From Camarhynchus parvulus (Eukaryota > Chordata > Aves > Passeriformes > Thraupidae), in assembly GCF_901933205.1 (NCBI RefSeq), contig NC_044576.1, positions 12,743,024-12,807,023 of the forward strand: DNA of 64,000 nucleotides, given 5' to 3'. This document shows, piece by piece, positions 10,173 through 24,200 of this stretch. How positions within the stretch are numbered: the stretch's first letter is position 1; the number at the start of each line of letters is the position of its first letter. A model generated the notes under the pieces. That model saw nothing but the letters and a program-made list of their open reading frames with translations. It had not been told where the DNA came from and did not search any database. The translations under genes and the position numbers were made by a program.

Positions 10173-13100
10173 ATTCTTTCTTTTAAACAAGCACTAACCC
10201 TTACAAATCAATTATTTTAAATTTAAAAAAAACTTTAATTCAATGTAGCTCTTTTAGCAAATGCTACATTTATAGAAGATATTTTAAAAAATAATCATTA
10301 TAGTCTGCAGAATTTAATTTTAGATTGTTTCTGTTTGTCCTCTGGCTTCAGGCATTTGATTAGATTATGTAGTCGAGTTAGCATCTCACTGGACTTCTGA
10401 AGGTGAAAACCTAAGATTCTTGTTTAGCTGTGAGACATTTGGAGCTAAAACTTTGTGCAAATGCTTTAATATCAGAGATGCAGTGCATCTGCTATGGAGA
10501 CAGACTTTGGAGAATTGTAATCTCTTACAGGTGATGCAAGCTGGTTTGTGTTTTGTATCGATACATTTTAAGTAAAACTAATTCCTGTGCTGTGTGTCAG
10601 TGCTTCTGTATCATTGAAGTTCTGTTTAGAGGGCTAAAAAGCTTAAGTTTTTTGTAGCATTTTATGCAAGTGGGAAAATTCATTACTAGAGCTCCAGGAT
10701 ATGGTTGTGAAACATTCCACCCTGTATAAGGAGCATTGTGCCTTCAGAATTTGACTTAGCAATTTAGAAGATCTGAACTATTTTTCTGTTGCAGTATGCT
10801 GAGGCCAGCTGGTTTTGCTGGCTTAGTTGTGCCAGATCCTCTTACCAGCTTTGACCAAGGGGTAATGCTCTGCCCCATGCATCTTATGCTGTAAAAGCAG
10901 ATAATAAGGAGAAAGCCAGGAGAGGAGGAGGACTGTCGAAGAACTGGTTTGTCCCAGCCCATGTAAAGCAACCTAGTGATTAAGATAAGCAGATGATATA
11001 GTTAACATGCGTCCACTCACCTCTTTTGTTAAATTTATGAAGGGAATGTAGTTCATGAGTCCTTTAGGGCAGTTACTATTTTGAAGAGCTACAGGTAGTT
11101 ATAAGTTGCTCTGCTGATCCAAGTTCCTGTGTAGATTTATTTTTTACATGAACAGAGAATAACAGGAATTAAAAAAAAAAAGCTTTAATTTGGATGGGAT
11201 GAAATTTTACCTGTAGTATATTGAGGAATTTTTAAGGAGAGAAAAATAATGTGGTGGAGGGAATGAAGGCTGATGACAAGAAGGAGGGATTCTGTCTAGT
11301 TCAACAAGCAGTACATGATATTGACTTTATATGCAGATACTTGGAATATGCTTGCTTCATTGCCATTAAAAAAAAAATCAAACACAGTTTTTGAGTTCCC
11401 ATACCCATGTTGGATTTAAAGAATAATGTTACTTTTAGGCTCTAGGAGGGTTCCCAGTTAAACATATGCTTGTTGGTTTTACTATTTTTAGCTTCTTTGA
11501 GCAGCACGTGTTCTCCTGAGATGCTTATTTGTGAATGTTGTATTCTGTTCTTAAAAGGAAAATCTCTCACTGTCTAGATTCTTTTTCTGTATCCAAGAAA
11601 GGAAAGGACCAGGGTTCTTGTCCATGCTTTACTTCTTGGAAGTCCTAGGAGACAGGGTAAATTAATTAAATCTAAAATGGATCCATCTGGTAGTGCTAGC
11701 AATGCCAGGGGAGAACAGGTGAAAGAATCTGAGCCAAAGAAAACATATAGTGCATTATATAACATGTCAGGTTCTTTGGGGCATACTGCTATCAGAAGGC
11801 TAATCTTGGTGTTAGGCTTTTTACTTTTTTTTAATCTTGTTTTTAAATCAGAGGGTTAAGGGGGTAGTTTGAAATGCTTTTTTTCTGTTCCATTGCTAAA
11901 AAATAACTTTTTTCATTATTAATAAAAGGCAAATGTATTTAGTCCAACATGTGAGAAACACACCATTCCCTTTATGGGTTTGTTTGAAAATAAATGGGTT
12001 GACAGTGTTTGAAACAAAAATGAACTCAGTTTCAGAAAAATCATTTATCTTTTAAATTTCGAAAGCTGTTAGGCAAAACAAAAATCAGGGGAGGTATGGT
12101 GCCAACTCAGTTTTGCCCCCAAATTTGTATAAGAAGAATACAAAATCTCTATGCAGCCTTTTTTGTTAGCAAAATTACCTTGTTTAAATTCTCAGCAATA
12201 TTTTCAAGGTAGTGATTGCATCACTGGGAATAGGAATGTAAAAATGACTGTAAAAATTGAATTGTATTACCTGTTTTGGGAGGCATGAAAAGGTAAACAG
12301 TATAAATGCTGGGAAGAAGTGAATTAGATTAGAGAAGAAATGGCAGTGAGGAGATTAATGGAGGGTGTCTGCTCGCGGCTCCAGGTTTTGGTTTGGCAGG
12401 GCTCCTCAGCACACATTCCCATTTTATTATGGCACCACTCTGACATGATTTCTGTGTCACTGCCTGTGCTGTGGGGCGTGTGTCTGAGAGAAGGCTGCTG
12501 ATGTGCAGTCTCTGGGGAAATGTGCAGGTGCCTGGCCCTTTTGGTGTGACTTTGGAACAAGTAGAGAAAGTAGGCCATAGAGCTTTTTGGGAGCTTAGTA
12601 GCTAGATCTTTATCCAGCTTAAAAAAAAAATCCATCTCATTATGTACCTTTAAGTCAAATTCCATCCTTGTCTATAATTTTTTTTAGCATTCTCTGTTCT
12701 TTTATTTCATGCTGCTTAAGTTTCACTTTGTTTTGTAGTTTAAAAATCCCAACAAACCTCTGTCACATGCAGGTTGGAAGGAGCATTCTTGTTTGTCTCA
12801 CTTGAATTTGCATCTCTGAAACGGAAGGTTTTAGGTGGTTTGTGAGATTAACATAAATGTTTGTTGTCTTTTTGTAGCAGAGAGAATTTAATTCCATTTT
12901 TGATAAATGATTTTCAGGAAAATATACTTTTCCCCAAATTGGAGTACTTTCAAAACACTAATACAGTTTCAATAGCTAGGGGAAGGGCAAGGATGATGCA
13001 GGAGCAATTTTTTTTTTTTGGTCAGGTAAGAAATATTTTAGCTTTTAGTCTTATATTTTATTTTGTCTTGTAATGTCAAAACCAAAGGCAGTTAACAGCT

Positions 13101-13664
13101 TGATTCATGCTGCTTTGTCAGGAATCTTATTTTGACAAGTGTTTATAGTTTTCAGGAGTTGTTTCCATATTAGAAGTTAATTTGTTGATCTTAAAATTCT
13201 GTGTACGTCAGTTCTACTCTCTGCTGAGCTGTAGTATCTGAATGTTTCCATTTCTAGGGTATGGCTATATAAATATTCATGTAAAATATACATTTTATAT
13301 ATATAAATATGACCAAATCTGTTATGAAAAATTACACCAAAGTTTAGCTCTTTTTACAATGTGCTCTTCTATTAGAGTGCATTAATTTAATTTTAATCCC
13401 TGTAATATATTGTGGATAGCATGCAAGAATAGGAGATTAAATATGCTTCTCATTTGTAGAAATATAATAAATTCTGCAAACCCCCTAAATCGGTTGATTG
13501 CATGACAAGTGATGTAGCTGCTAAATTACTGTAGAAACTGTGGTCAGCTATTTAATATGTTTCATTGGTTTTAATAATTCTTCTGTTTTCTTCTGTAACT
13601 GTAGATTTGTTAGGAATTTTGTGTGGTTTATTTGTGGAAGTAGCTATTTCAGCAGACACACTAG

Positions 13665-13705
13665 CACATTGGAACAGGCTTGCTCGCTGAGTGATGAGCC
13701 CTTGG
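13665..13705 (+). mobile_element. Possible CR1 fragment
   Basis: CACATTGGAACAGGCT matches a well-conserved stretch upstream of the CR1 3' end (AGCATTGGAACAGGCTGCC in many copies), and the following bases agree weakly. Similarity is lost on both sides, so this may be a short ancient remnant or a coincidence. It lies within an 82-codon plus-strand frame (13540-13788) that I do not recognise. Confidence 0.3.
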
Positions 13706-16397
13706 GAAATTTAGCACAGCTTTTGAGCATTGGAATGAAAGAAAGAAGTGGCAAGCTGAGAGCAATACAGATCACAACTGGTCTGTAAGAAGACAGTGAA
13801 AAGAAAATGTTGAATATTATGTAATTTTTTAAGTGCCTGGTGCATTCATGCCTTTCTAGGCCATTGCTACACTGGGTTTTTTTTATCAGTGTGCCTGTTG
13901 TGTTGTGGAGTTCCCTGAACTCTTCAGTGCAGGGGTTTTGGACTTAGCATTTTAATGCTGTTTTCTTTTACCTCATCTGAAATCTATCCTCTCAATACAG
14001 ACTGGGGTATACATGGACATAAGTTACATAGAGACTATAATTCCCTCTTTCCAAGTTTTTCTTTCTTCTGAAGTGACCATTATGATTTGGAGGCCTGTTG
14101 CTATATTGACTTAATTAATTCGTAGATCCTGGTTAGTGGCCAAATTTTGTCAAAACTGATTAGCAGAAGGCAGAGAAGGTTTGATAGAGGTTCTGTATGT
14201 TTACATGAGAAATACATTGGTGATATCTTAGACTATTCTGCTTTGCAGAGAGAGGTCTGAAATAGTTTTTTGCAATAGAGCAGGCTGATGTTCAATGTTA
14301 CTGCACCTCTACAGTGTTGGCCGACTGAGCTGTAAAACATTAAATCACAATATAAATTTTCAGTCTCATTTTGAAGACTCAGGCTTTTTTTCTCCACAAG
14401 AGGATTAGGTATCTCACTTTCTTCCTGTACTGTCCTCCTTACGAGCCTAATGGGTACTTCCACAGCTAGGTCTGAATGAGACCAGGATTAGGCTTAGTCC
14501 AGGAAGGAGGTCTCTAGGTAGGAGCTGGTTGATCAGTGTAGCAGAAATAACCTGTGGCTTAGAGGAGCTCTGAACTCCTGGGCTTCTGTGGGTGGTGAGC
14601 TGGCTGAAGTGTGGCTTCAGCTGGAGCTGCCAGTGTGCAGCCTTGGTGAGCAGTCACACCCTAGCTATTGCTTAATTTATCCAGATAATTTTCTGATTAC
14701 CTGGGTTCTATAATAATGTAGCTCTTTTAACCTGTTTGGAAGAAGCTTTTTTACTTCAGAACTTCAGTAGTAAACATTTATGCTATATGTACTTAAACTA
14801 CAGCTCACTGATGGGATAATGCCTAAACCAGAAGTTTTCTGCTTTGTATTTTCCTAGTAGGAAATCAAGGTTGAGCAAATTCCTTTAGGCAGTGCTACGT
14901 AAAAACTTCTGGTAGGAATACCTGGAGTGGCTTTTATTTTTCAATAATTTTTTAGATATTAATCCACAAATCCTAGCATTCTCATAGCTCAGGTCTTTGT
15001 GTGTGGCATTTATGTAGTTGTACAGCCAAAACCATTCAGAAGACTTTATTTAGCACAAATTTAGTATTTCTTTTAATTTTTTAAATTTTTCATCTAAATT
15101 ACAGTACTGTGATACATTGCATTAATAGATACCATATAAAAAGCTTTGCTGTATTGCTTTTGTTCAGGACTTTGTAGCAGTTTTATTTTTTCTGTTTTAG
15201 TGGCTAAATGCTTCGAGGAGTAATTCTCCAATGAAATACTTTTATCATCATAGACTTAAAATACTTATTTTTGTGCAGCTGAACATCAGTTTGTTTACCC
15301 AAATTTTTCCTCTTTTCACCCAGTGCTTTGTTCCTTTTGCAAAGAGCAGCTGTTCCACAACTTTGTATAAATACAATAAACTTTTAGTGTATTGTCTCTG
15401 TGTAATTTTGGATACATGTCATGCAGGGCTGGTGCATTCTTCAGTAATTCATTATGATATGCAGCTTAGTGTTTGTACACAGATCCCTCTGGTGTTCTAA
15501 TGGTGCGTGGACGCTGGGGGTAAATGATAAATTCCAGGTAATGTATGAATCATATGGAAAAAAGTGAGATATGGTTGCAGGACTGGAGGATGGTGGCTGT
15601 GGGTATCCATCTAATCTTGGGTGCATCGTCCTTGGCAGCCTGCATATTACTTTGTCTGACGGATTGTAGGGCTTCTTATTTTTTATTCCTTTAATTATTA
15701 CTCAGTAAGGAACCTTCCTGACACTTTGCTATGAAGTTTTATCATAATGCAGACTTAAAATAAGTCTCAATATTACAACCATTTCCCCCACAGCCCCCCA
15801 GTGGAACTTCAGCTCTGTGTAGGTTTTGCTATAGGAGTCCTGTGGAGGCTCTCAATATCGAGCTCACCAGCTGTAGATCTTTCCTGGGAATTGGAAGTGA
15901 AGGAGTGTAATAGAGGTGTTTTCTCATTCCAGAAAAGAAATAACACCATGTATATTTACAAGGTTCTCACATTTTTTTAAATGCATCTAGCAAATATTCT
16001 CAGTCATATCAAATCTGAACTTGTACTTAAGTAATTTTATCTGATCAGGACTGAAGCACTTGTTCCATGATGTTCTGAGAACTCTCGGTTCGTATTGGAG
16101 GTACTGTCAGCTGAGGTTCTTAAAACAGTATGAAATTCTTAACTGCATAATTTATTACTGCTAGGGATACAAATGGGCCAGTGCCAAAGCCTGAATTTAG
16201 AATCCAGTCCAAGAATTCAATGTAAATGTAGCAAATGCTTGGCCAGAGCTGGGCCCTTTCCAGCGCTCCAGGTCCGAGGCCATTCATTGTCATCGGTGAC
16301 ATCTCAGCATTTCACTGTTTGCTGTTTAGTTCTGGAAGTACTGAAAGCCTCCCAACACCAGTCTGAGGAGGTTAATGAGTTTAAAAACCTAAGATTG

Positions 16398-16418
16398 CCA
16401 GGGATTTGTAATCCCTGG
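16398..16418. repeat. Perfect 9-bp hairpin
   Basis: CCAGGGATT (16398-16406) and AATCCCTGG (16410-16418) are exact reverse complements separated by TGT. Too short to suggest a known RNA class. Confidence 0.7.
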
Positions 16419-18189
16419 AGTAGACTTTTTCCAGAGATGAAATTTTCTCTTCATTTTAAGGAAAATCTTGGACTAACAGAAGTTTTCCACAGAGATTAAG
16501 AATTAATGAAGGAAAAAAAACCAATCCCCAAACAATTCACAGCCAAAAGTACTTTTGTGCCTTACAGGGCTGTTATTCTCTAGTACCAGAAATACTATTT
16601 TGTTTTTATCTACGTACAGATCCTGGGGGGTAATGGAAGATTACAAGATGCTTATATGATTATATTTTTTAAAAATTGTATATTAAGCTCTGATAATTTC
16701 CTAGGTTTGTATATTTTCCTTTAAAGGATCTTTTTATTGGAACAAAAAAAAAAAGTGTCTCACAAGTTCAGGACAGATGTCTCCGATTTTGAGTAGCTAT
16801 AATTAATTTCCCCTTTTTTAAAGTTTCAGAGAGTCCTTGCTAAGAAATGTCAAACAATACCTGCTTAATTAGTTGTTCTATGATCACTGTAAAATAGAGA
16901 TCTAAACCAGCCACATGTAATGCAGCAGCAGTTGCTAAAATTTCAGTATGGTACATAGTAATAGGAAGCTAGAACTGGGCACGGTACGTCTCAGAAAAAA
17001 TGTGTATGGATGTGAAGAACATCAGTCATCAGTTAAGTGGAGCATAGCAGTTGTGTATGAGCACATGGAAGCACTCCAGGAAAGAAAGAGGAACAAGAAA
17101 TATTATACTTAACACAAATTTGGCTTTAGGTACTTAAAGGTGTTTACCCACAATGAAATTTCTGGCAAGAAGCTCAGAATTTAAAATAATCTCAAGCATA
17201 AATGCACACGTGTAATTACTGGGAGCTGTGAATGAACTTAGAAAAGAAGCAAATTCTGCATTTCATTGGAAAGTTGAGTATTGGAGACTGTGAGGATGAA
17301 AAATGTCAGACCACATAAGTGCCTACCAAACATTATTCAATTTTTCACCCACATTTATTCCTCATTCTCTTTGTGCCCCATAACTCTGCCTTTTCAGCTT
17401 CAGCGAAGGCCTCCTTTGTATTGCTCAAGTAAGATCACTTTCTTCTTTACTCTTGTGTGCTCTTCTGAATATGTGTATTGTGTAAATTTGTTCAGGAGGA
17501 GAGGGAGTGACAAAAACCCACCTGCCAGAAACTGAGATCCAGGGGCTGCACTTTAGCATCAGCTCATGGAAGTCACACAGGCCAAGATGTGCATATCCCA
17601 CGTCCCACAAAATGGGGGGGGCGGTGCAGAAATTGTGTGGAACACTGGAGAATGCTCTAGCCTTGGTAAGGGAAAGTAGAATCCTGAATGGGCACAAGGA
17701 ATGGCCTGCAAATACTCCTCAGGCTTCAGTAAACCCAACAATATCAGAAATTATGTTAGTCACAGGCCTGATTTATGGAAGGATAAATTGCTATATACAG
17801 AGAAATTCGTCACCTTTTGTTTTTGCTGCCTTCACAAGGAAGAGATTGAAACTTCAGCAGAAAAGGAGTGAAGAGTAGCAGCTATGAACCTTCATGGGGT
17901 TGAATGTTTGAATTCAAAATTCCTTGTTTAAAAGATGAGGAGCAGAGAAGGCAAAAAACCCCAGCAGGTACCATGTTGTTCAGGATGATGAATTGCAGTA
18001 AAGAGGGTGGGAGACTTGGATAGAAGTTGAAAGTTGGGATTGAAAAGTTGCTAGAAAAAAAGAACTCTTTTTACATTTGCTTGGTCAGTGTCCAGTACCC
18101 TCTTTTTATCCAGTGTAAATAGGAAAAGTTTGTGGCACATCACTATTGGTTTTGGTTTGTTGTCCAAACACTTATTTTGCTGACTTGAG

Positions 18190-18214
18190 TGGACAAAATC
18201 TAGCATTTTGTCCA
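18190..18214. repeat. Perfect 10-bp inverted repeat
   Basis: TGGACAAAAT (18190-18199) and ATTTTGTCCA (18205-18214) are exact reverse complements around CTAGC. A related TTGTCCAAA word lies about 30 bases upstream. It could be a hairpin or a dimer-binding site. Confidence 0.75.
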
Positions 18215-21200
18215 AAGTCAAAATATTTCTCTCTGGTTTTAGAAAAACAGTACCTTAAACAGCTTGCCACTTGTGTTTCTTTGGAGCGTTTGAAGGCTAG
18301 TGGACTGCTGTGCAAGTTCCACTTTTTTAAGATGAGCCTCAGATACTAAAGGAAACAAATATTTGTCGTAAAATGAGCATAATCAAGTCCACAACAGGAA
18401 CAAGAAGTTTACTTGGTAAAAATGGAAGATGAAATTATGTAATTGTTGTATGTCTCTTGGAAAAGCAGCTTTTTAAATGACACAACTTTGAAAGGGCGAC
18501 AGTACAAGGAGGATATTTTTTTAGTTTGAATTTGATGGAAGGGCTTCCTAAATACAAATGACCTATGTAAATTCCAAGCTAAAAGCATGAACAGAATTTC
18601 TTGGGTTTTTTTTCAAGCTTTATGGAAGAAGGTAAGAATCCAGTATGTCACAGAAAGCAGAGAAGCCTGTATGATGCCAGAGTGTGCTGCTGGTCCTATT
18701 TGCAGGCCTTGGCTTTACTAGATGATTGGGGTTTTAACAGAAGCAGGTAAGCTTGGCACAGCTGTGGTCCCACTCGGTAATACAAGCATCACAGTATCTT
18801 CTTTCCTGTTAATCATAAATGTCAATGCCTTTTACTTTGAAGTAAGGTAATTGAGAAGTCTGGTATGCCTTTTGATTCAAATATCACATTTTCTGGCAAC
18901 TGCTGAGTTGGAAAGCTACATAACTTAAAGACTTTTCCATGTGAGATTTTCATCTATTTCTGTGCTCTGCCGCCTGTATCAGTTAAAATGATAAGCACAG
19001 AGTGAATGAAAATTAAGAGGTGACCCTTAATTAGGCACAGGCTTTAAGTCTTTAAAATCCATGGTCTAAGAAGTGAAAGATTATATACGTTAAAAGAAAA
19101 ATTATGGTGCCATGGAAAAGAAGTAAAAAGGAGTGGAAGTTATGAAACCTGCCTTGTAGCCTTACTGTACGGAAATTCTCAGGTCCCAGTTTGGAGGCAG
19201 ACACTGAAGCTGTAGAGGGATGAGATTTACACCTTAATGGCCCTGAGCATGTTTCTGAGTGAATCCCAGATGGCAGAAGTGTTCCTGGCTCCATATCCTT
19301 ACATGGATATAAGCATGAGGTAAGTTTTTCCCCCTTACTTGCCCCCTCTGAGCATGGAGTAAGTTTTAACTCTAGATCTGCAAGTGTCCTGAGCCTCCAG
19401 AAACCAGTCTGTTCAGCATGCCTGTGCACCCAGAGCAGCTGGCTAATATCAGTCTTCCCCCATTTCTCATTATAGTAATTCTGGTGTGGTGGCATCTGCT
19501 GTTCTTTGGAGACCAAAAGATAAAAAACTGCTAAAAACCTCTCATGTCCGTAGCCCCATGCAACACAGTCTTTGCATGTATGAAAATGGGTGCTTTTATT
19601 GAGATCCTTCCCAGCACAGTGTGCCTTCATGGATGAGTAGCTACAGCTTTTACCTAGATATTTGGTTTAAGTGGGATTGTAGAATGTTGTATTTATTTTT
19701 TTATTAATGTGTGAGATACTAGCAGCTACTAAATTTATAGTTATATCTAATTATTGGCTTATTTGTTGAGACATGCAAAAACCATACTCTGTCTGAGGCA
19801 GGAACTGAGTTGTGGCACTCAGTGTAACTTCAACTGTCTCTCCTCAGAAACTTCAGATGGGCTTTTTTGCATTCAGTCAGGCTGATAGTGCAGTGGGAAG
19901 CTGAAGCTGCTAAAGAAAATAGGGAGAAAATACAGTCTTGGAAGAGGTGGTAGTACTAAGTAGCTGAAAATGATCAAATTGAGAACTTGAGACATTTGGA
20001 TACTACCTTTCCCTCTTCCTTAATAAGAAGATAATGGGTTAATCTCAATTAGAGTGAAGCCCTGAGACCACACACAGTTATATTGAGAAAATAAGAAATC
20101 TGAGTGCCTGGACTGGTATTTAATTTTTTAAAAACACAGCTACCTCAAATATGGATCAGCTCCAAAACTATGTAAGCATGTTTTGACCACAGTCCACTGG
20201 TGAGCAACATTCACTGTTGAAGGGAACTTCCACTTTATATGAACTGTAAAAAGCCTAAAGGCAGAGGTAGGGTGTTAATGGTTTTTCACCCCCTCTGGGA
20301 ATGCAGTGCATTGGGCAGTGGGTTCTGCTGCAGCTGTGTGCAGCTCAAGGATTTGTCCCCGTGCCACTGCCCGTGTGACAGCTGGCACCGCCTGGGGGAC
20401 GTGCCCTGTTCTCTGCTGTCATGGTGCAGCATGGACCAGGGGAAAACAGGTTGGATCTGTACCTGGGAAAGTGCAGTCTCAGTGTTGAAGACTTCTCAGA
20501 ATGTAGGTGCAGCTGCAATGCAGAAACTCCTGGATTATGTGATTTATTGCTCAGAAGGCTGTTTGGTAATATAAGACCTAGCCAAAAAATTTAATCTCTT
20601 TAGGCCCATGTCTGATGATCGCATTTTGAATTCTTTGTTTTTGGAATGGCATCCAAACAATTCTGACAATGTCATTGCCGTTATGTTTATCTGGTCTCCT
20701 CTCAGCTTTTAATTTAACTATTTTTCTAACTGAGTTTTGACTTTATAATTTCTGACATAGTTCTACAAAATGGATTGAATGTTGTCATTGTACTCTGATA
20801 AACTTGTCTGTGAAGGATAGCTTCTTTCCGGCTTTCAAGGGACCAAGGTCTATGGAATCTGCTCTCTTATTGGCATTGTTCAATATTTATTTCTGTATTC
20901 TTAATGGCATCTTAATTGGGCTTTTTGCCAGCTTTATGTAGGAAGGTAACAATTTATGGCAGACTTATGGCATTCTAGTAAATAAATTATAATGTTATTC
21001 CTATTACTTACCTTTTTATGATATTGGATACTCAGACTTAAGAGTTTACTGCAAAAACACAGAAGGATTTTCCTTGGCTCTGAACCATGTGCACCTTCTG
21101 TATTCGTAATTAACAACAGGGATAAAGTGCAAGTGGTGAATGTTGAGAGGACACGTGCAAGGCTGGCTTCTTTGTGATTTGCCATTTTGATACATTTACT

Positions 21201-24200
21201 TAGATCGTATTTTAAGTTCATGCCAATTCCTTCATGAAACACTTGCAGCCTGAAGGCTCAAAAATCTCTCTCTGCATGCAAGTCTTCTAAATGTCTAAAT
21301 TCTGTATGAATATTCAACTTGTCTATCAACTTTTGCTTCTTGAGTATGATTTATGTAGGAGAAAGTGAAAACTTTCCAACTCTGCTTTACAGATTTTGTT
21401 GGCTATAATTTTCAAGTCTTAAAGCTGCCTCTGTTTGCATGTAATGAATTTACTGTACTTGGAAATCTATCCAGCATTGGAAGATGCCTTACTAAGTGCG
21501 TGTAAATAGGAATGTGAACCATAAAATTTTAGACAGGTCTTCAAGTAGACATAATCCTGTTTGCTTTTCTTGAGGTTGATTAAATTCTTGCAGGAAAAAG
21601 CATTGAGTGTGGATCTTGGTGTTTTGGAAGAGAATTCTTCATCTGTTCTTGCACTTGTAATGATGTTGTATATACTTGCATCTATGTGAAGATCTTAATA
21701 TTGTAGGCACCAAAGCATATTAGACCGTCTTTGAAAACTCTTAGAATAAAGCCCTGGTTTTGTTGGAGGTAGATTTTCTTAACTTCAGGGAAGGAAACAT
21801 AATGGTTTTTACCTTTGGTTTGGCTCCTCCTTGCCCTATTCCTGAGGCAGTTGTTGAAGCTGCCAAAAAGCACTGAGTCAGAGGTTTGCACTGACTAGTC
21901 TGCTGTCGATACAATATCACATTTGCTTTGCAGAAGTGCCAGCTTACAGAGTGGCATTTCCTGTTGGAGTGATCAGAAGAATGGCAGGAGACAGAATTTA
22001 CACAGCTGTCTAATGAATATGCTAAAACGTTTTGAGTTATTTTAAAATGTGGCTCTGAAATTCCCCATTTAGCTTATGCAGTTGTGAGGAAATAAATGTA
22101 ACTGCCTACAACGTGGTGAAACACTTCTGGAAGTTGCTTTTCCCAGCTGTACTACTACAAGGTCACTTGCTGAGCCTCTGCCTGAGGGGAGGGAGTAATT
22201 GGTGTCTATGCAAGGTTCATCTCACCCTGTTCTCTCTTTTAGTTACTCAGTGTTTTCTACTCTAAAATCCTTCCCATGTTATTCTTCCACCTGGATGACA
22301 TAATTGCTCCTGTTGGAAAATGCCTGACTTGGAAAAGATGGCACCATTGGTTCTGCTTCGTCTTGACAGGGTATATTGGGTGCTTTTGGCAGTTCTTTGG
22401 TGACTCTTAATGAGGTGAACTCCCCAGCAACCAGAGGCAAGTGCAGGGCAGAAGACCTGCATGGAGGCAGTATGTGGATGTTTAAATAAGGGGAGTCTGG
22501 TCAACCTCAGGGCTCTGCCAGTGGAAGAGAAGACAGTTTTTGGTGACATGGGCCGGAGTTGATGATGAAAGGCAGCAAAGGGGAAAGTGCAGTAGCTGAA
22601 ACAAATAATACTGAGGATGCAGACTCTAGCACTGGTATTACTGAGGAGGAAAGTGCTGTAAGCCTGATTGTGAGGGAACAAAAAAGTGAATGCCAGTACC
22701 AAAGCTAATACGGATCTTCAGATTTTGCCAGGGTAGCAGGGCATGTGTGAATGGATGTGGGCAAAAGGGGAACAGGGATGTAATGCTGAGCAGGGAGGAG
22801 AGGGCTGAGTAATGGGGTGATTTTGCAGCTGTCATAACAAAAGATACACTGCATAAAGCTATGAAAACAAAGTTATTGGGTGATACAGTGCTGCTTTTTG
22901 CAATGTCTGTACAGCCTAATTCTACATGTACTGAATGATAAATGCTTGCATGCTTCATGGAGGTTCTTGTGTGATTCAGCTAAAGAATTCTGACCCAGAA
23001 GTTTGTCTAGGTACAAAGTATGAAATAACTAGTAGGAATTTGAATAAAGCCAATTTAGATATATTGGTTGTTTTATTCAATGCAAGGGGCATTTACAAAG
23101 TATATGAATGCATTTTATGCTTTAGAATTAATTGTTCAAGCTTTTGTATTATGTGTTCCAGAAAAAAGTCAAAATTGTGTAGACTTTTAATTTATATACA
23201 GAAAATCACTAGTGAGACTATTTATGTACATTTGATTATTAACACAAGAAAATAGCACTAGTTTATGTTTTCTTGAATTTGTCCTTATTTGTGTCTCACT
23301 TTTGCTTTCAGAATCTAATCTCACAAAAGTTGCAGAAGCAATAATCAAAAAATGAATTTTAAAATGATTAAAATTTATCAGGTTTCATGCATGAGTGTGC
23401 AAGCTGAGTAATTGGATAGCAGGGATAGAAGATGCTGTGTGATCTTGACTTGCTGCTTTGTGGGATATGCATCTGCTACAATATAAACTTGTCTTTTGTC
23501 TGTAAAATATACAGGTATTACAGGCAGACATTTTTTTCTTTTTTTTTTCTGTATGTATCTGGCACTAGAATATATGCAGATGAAGCAGAGCTTTCTTAGT
23601 GCCAGCTAGGAAGAGACTTGCAATGTTCTGAGGATGTTCCTGTTTTTCTGTTGTGGTTTTGCATTTGATCATGTGCCATGTTGCACATACCTAGGCTCTC
23701 TATGTAAAATGGTTTGATGGGGCAGTGGTTGCATTCTGGGAAGGATAACCTGCAGCAGCTGAACGGGCAGTGGCAGCCAGGATTGAGGAGAGCTGCCAGT
23801 TTTCCATGGGTTGTGAGTACCCTGTTGTGTCAGAAGGCTCCTCTCACTTTCTCTGCCTCAGGACTGTTCCTGTGCCTGCTGATAGCAGGAGGGGGAGAAG
23901 AGGCATCTCAACAGGCTTGGAGCTAAAGCCATGCTGCCTCCACCTCCATCTGCCTTCAGTTGTCATAAATATTTCCTGTATGAATGCTGCCTCTTTGGTC
24001 CTATTCCTTGAATCTGAATGTAAACAAAATGTATGGGATGGACTAACAGCATTGAGGATTTCCTTGTCTACACAGTTGGAAAACCACATCCATTCTGGCA
24101 TGAGCTGGAGGAAGCTCTGGGCTCACATCCTGATGAGGTTTGAGTAATTGGTTGGGAATTTATAGCCTCCTTCCTTATTATGCTTGAGGTGGATACTTGT

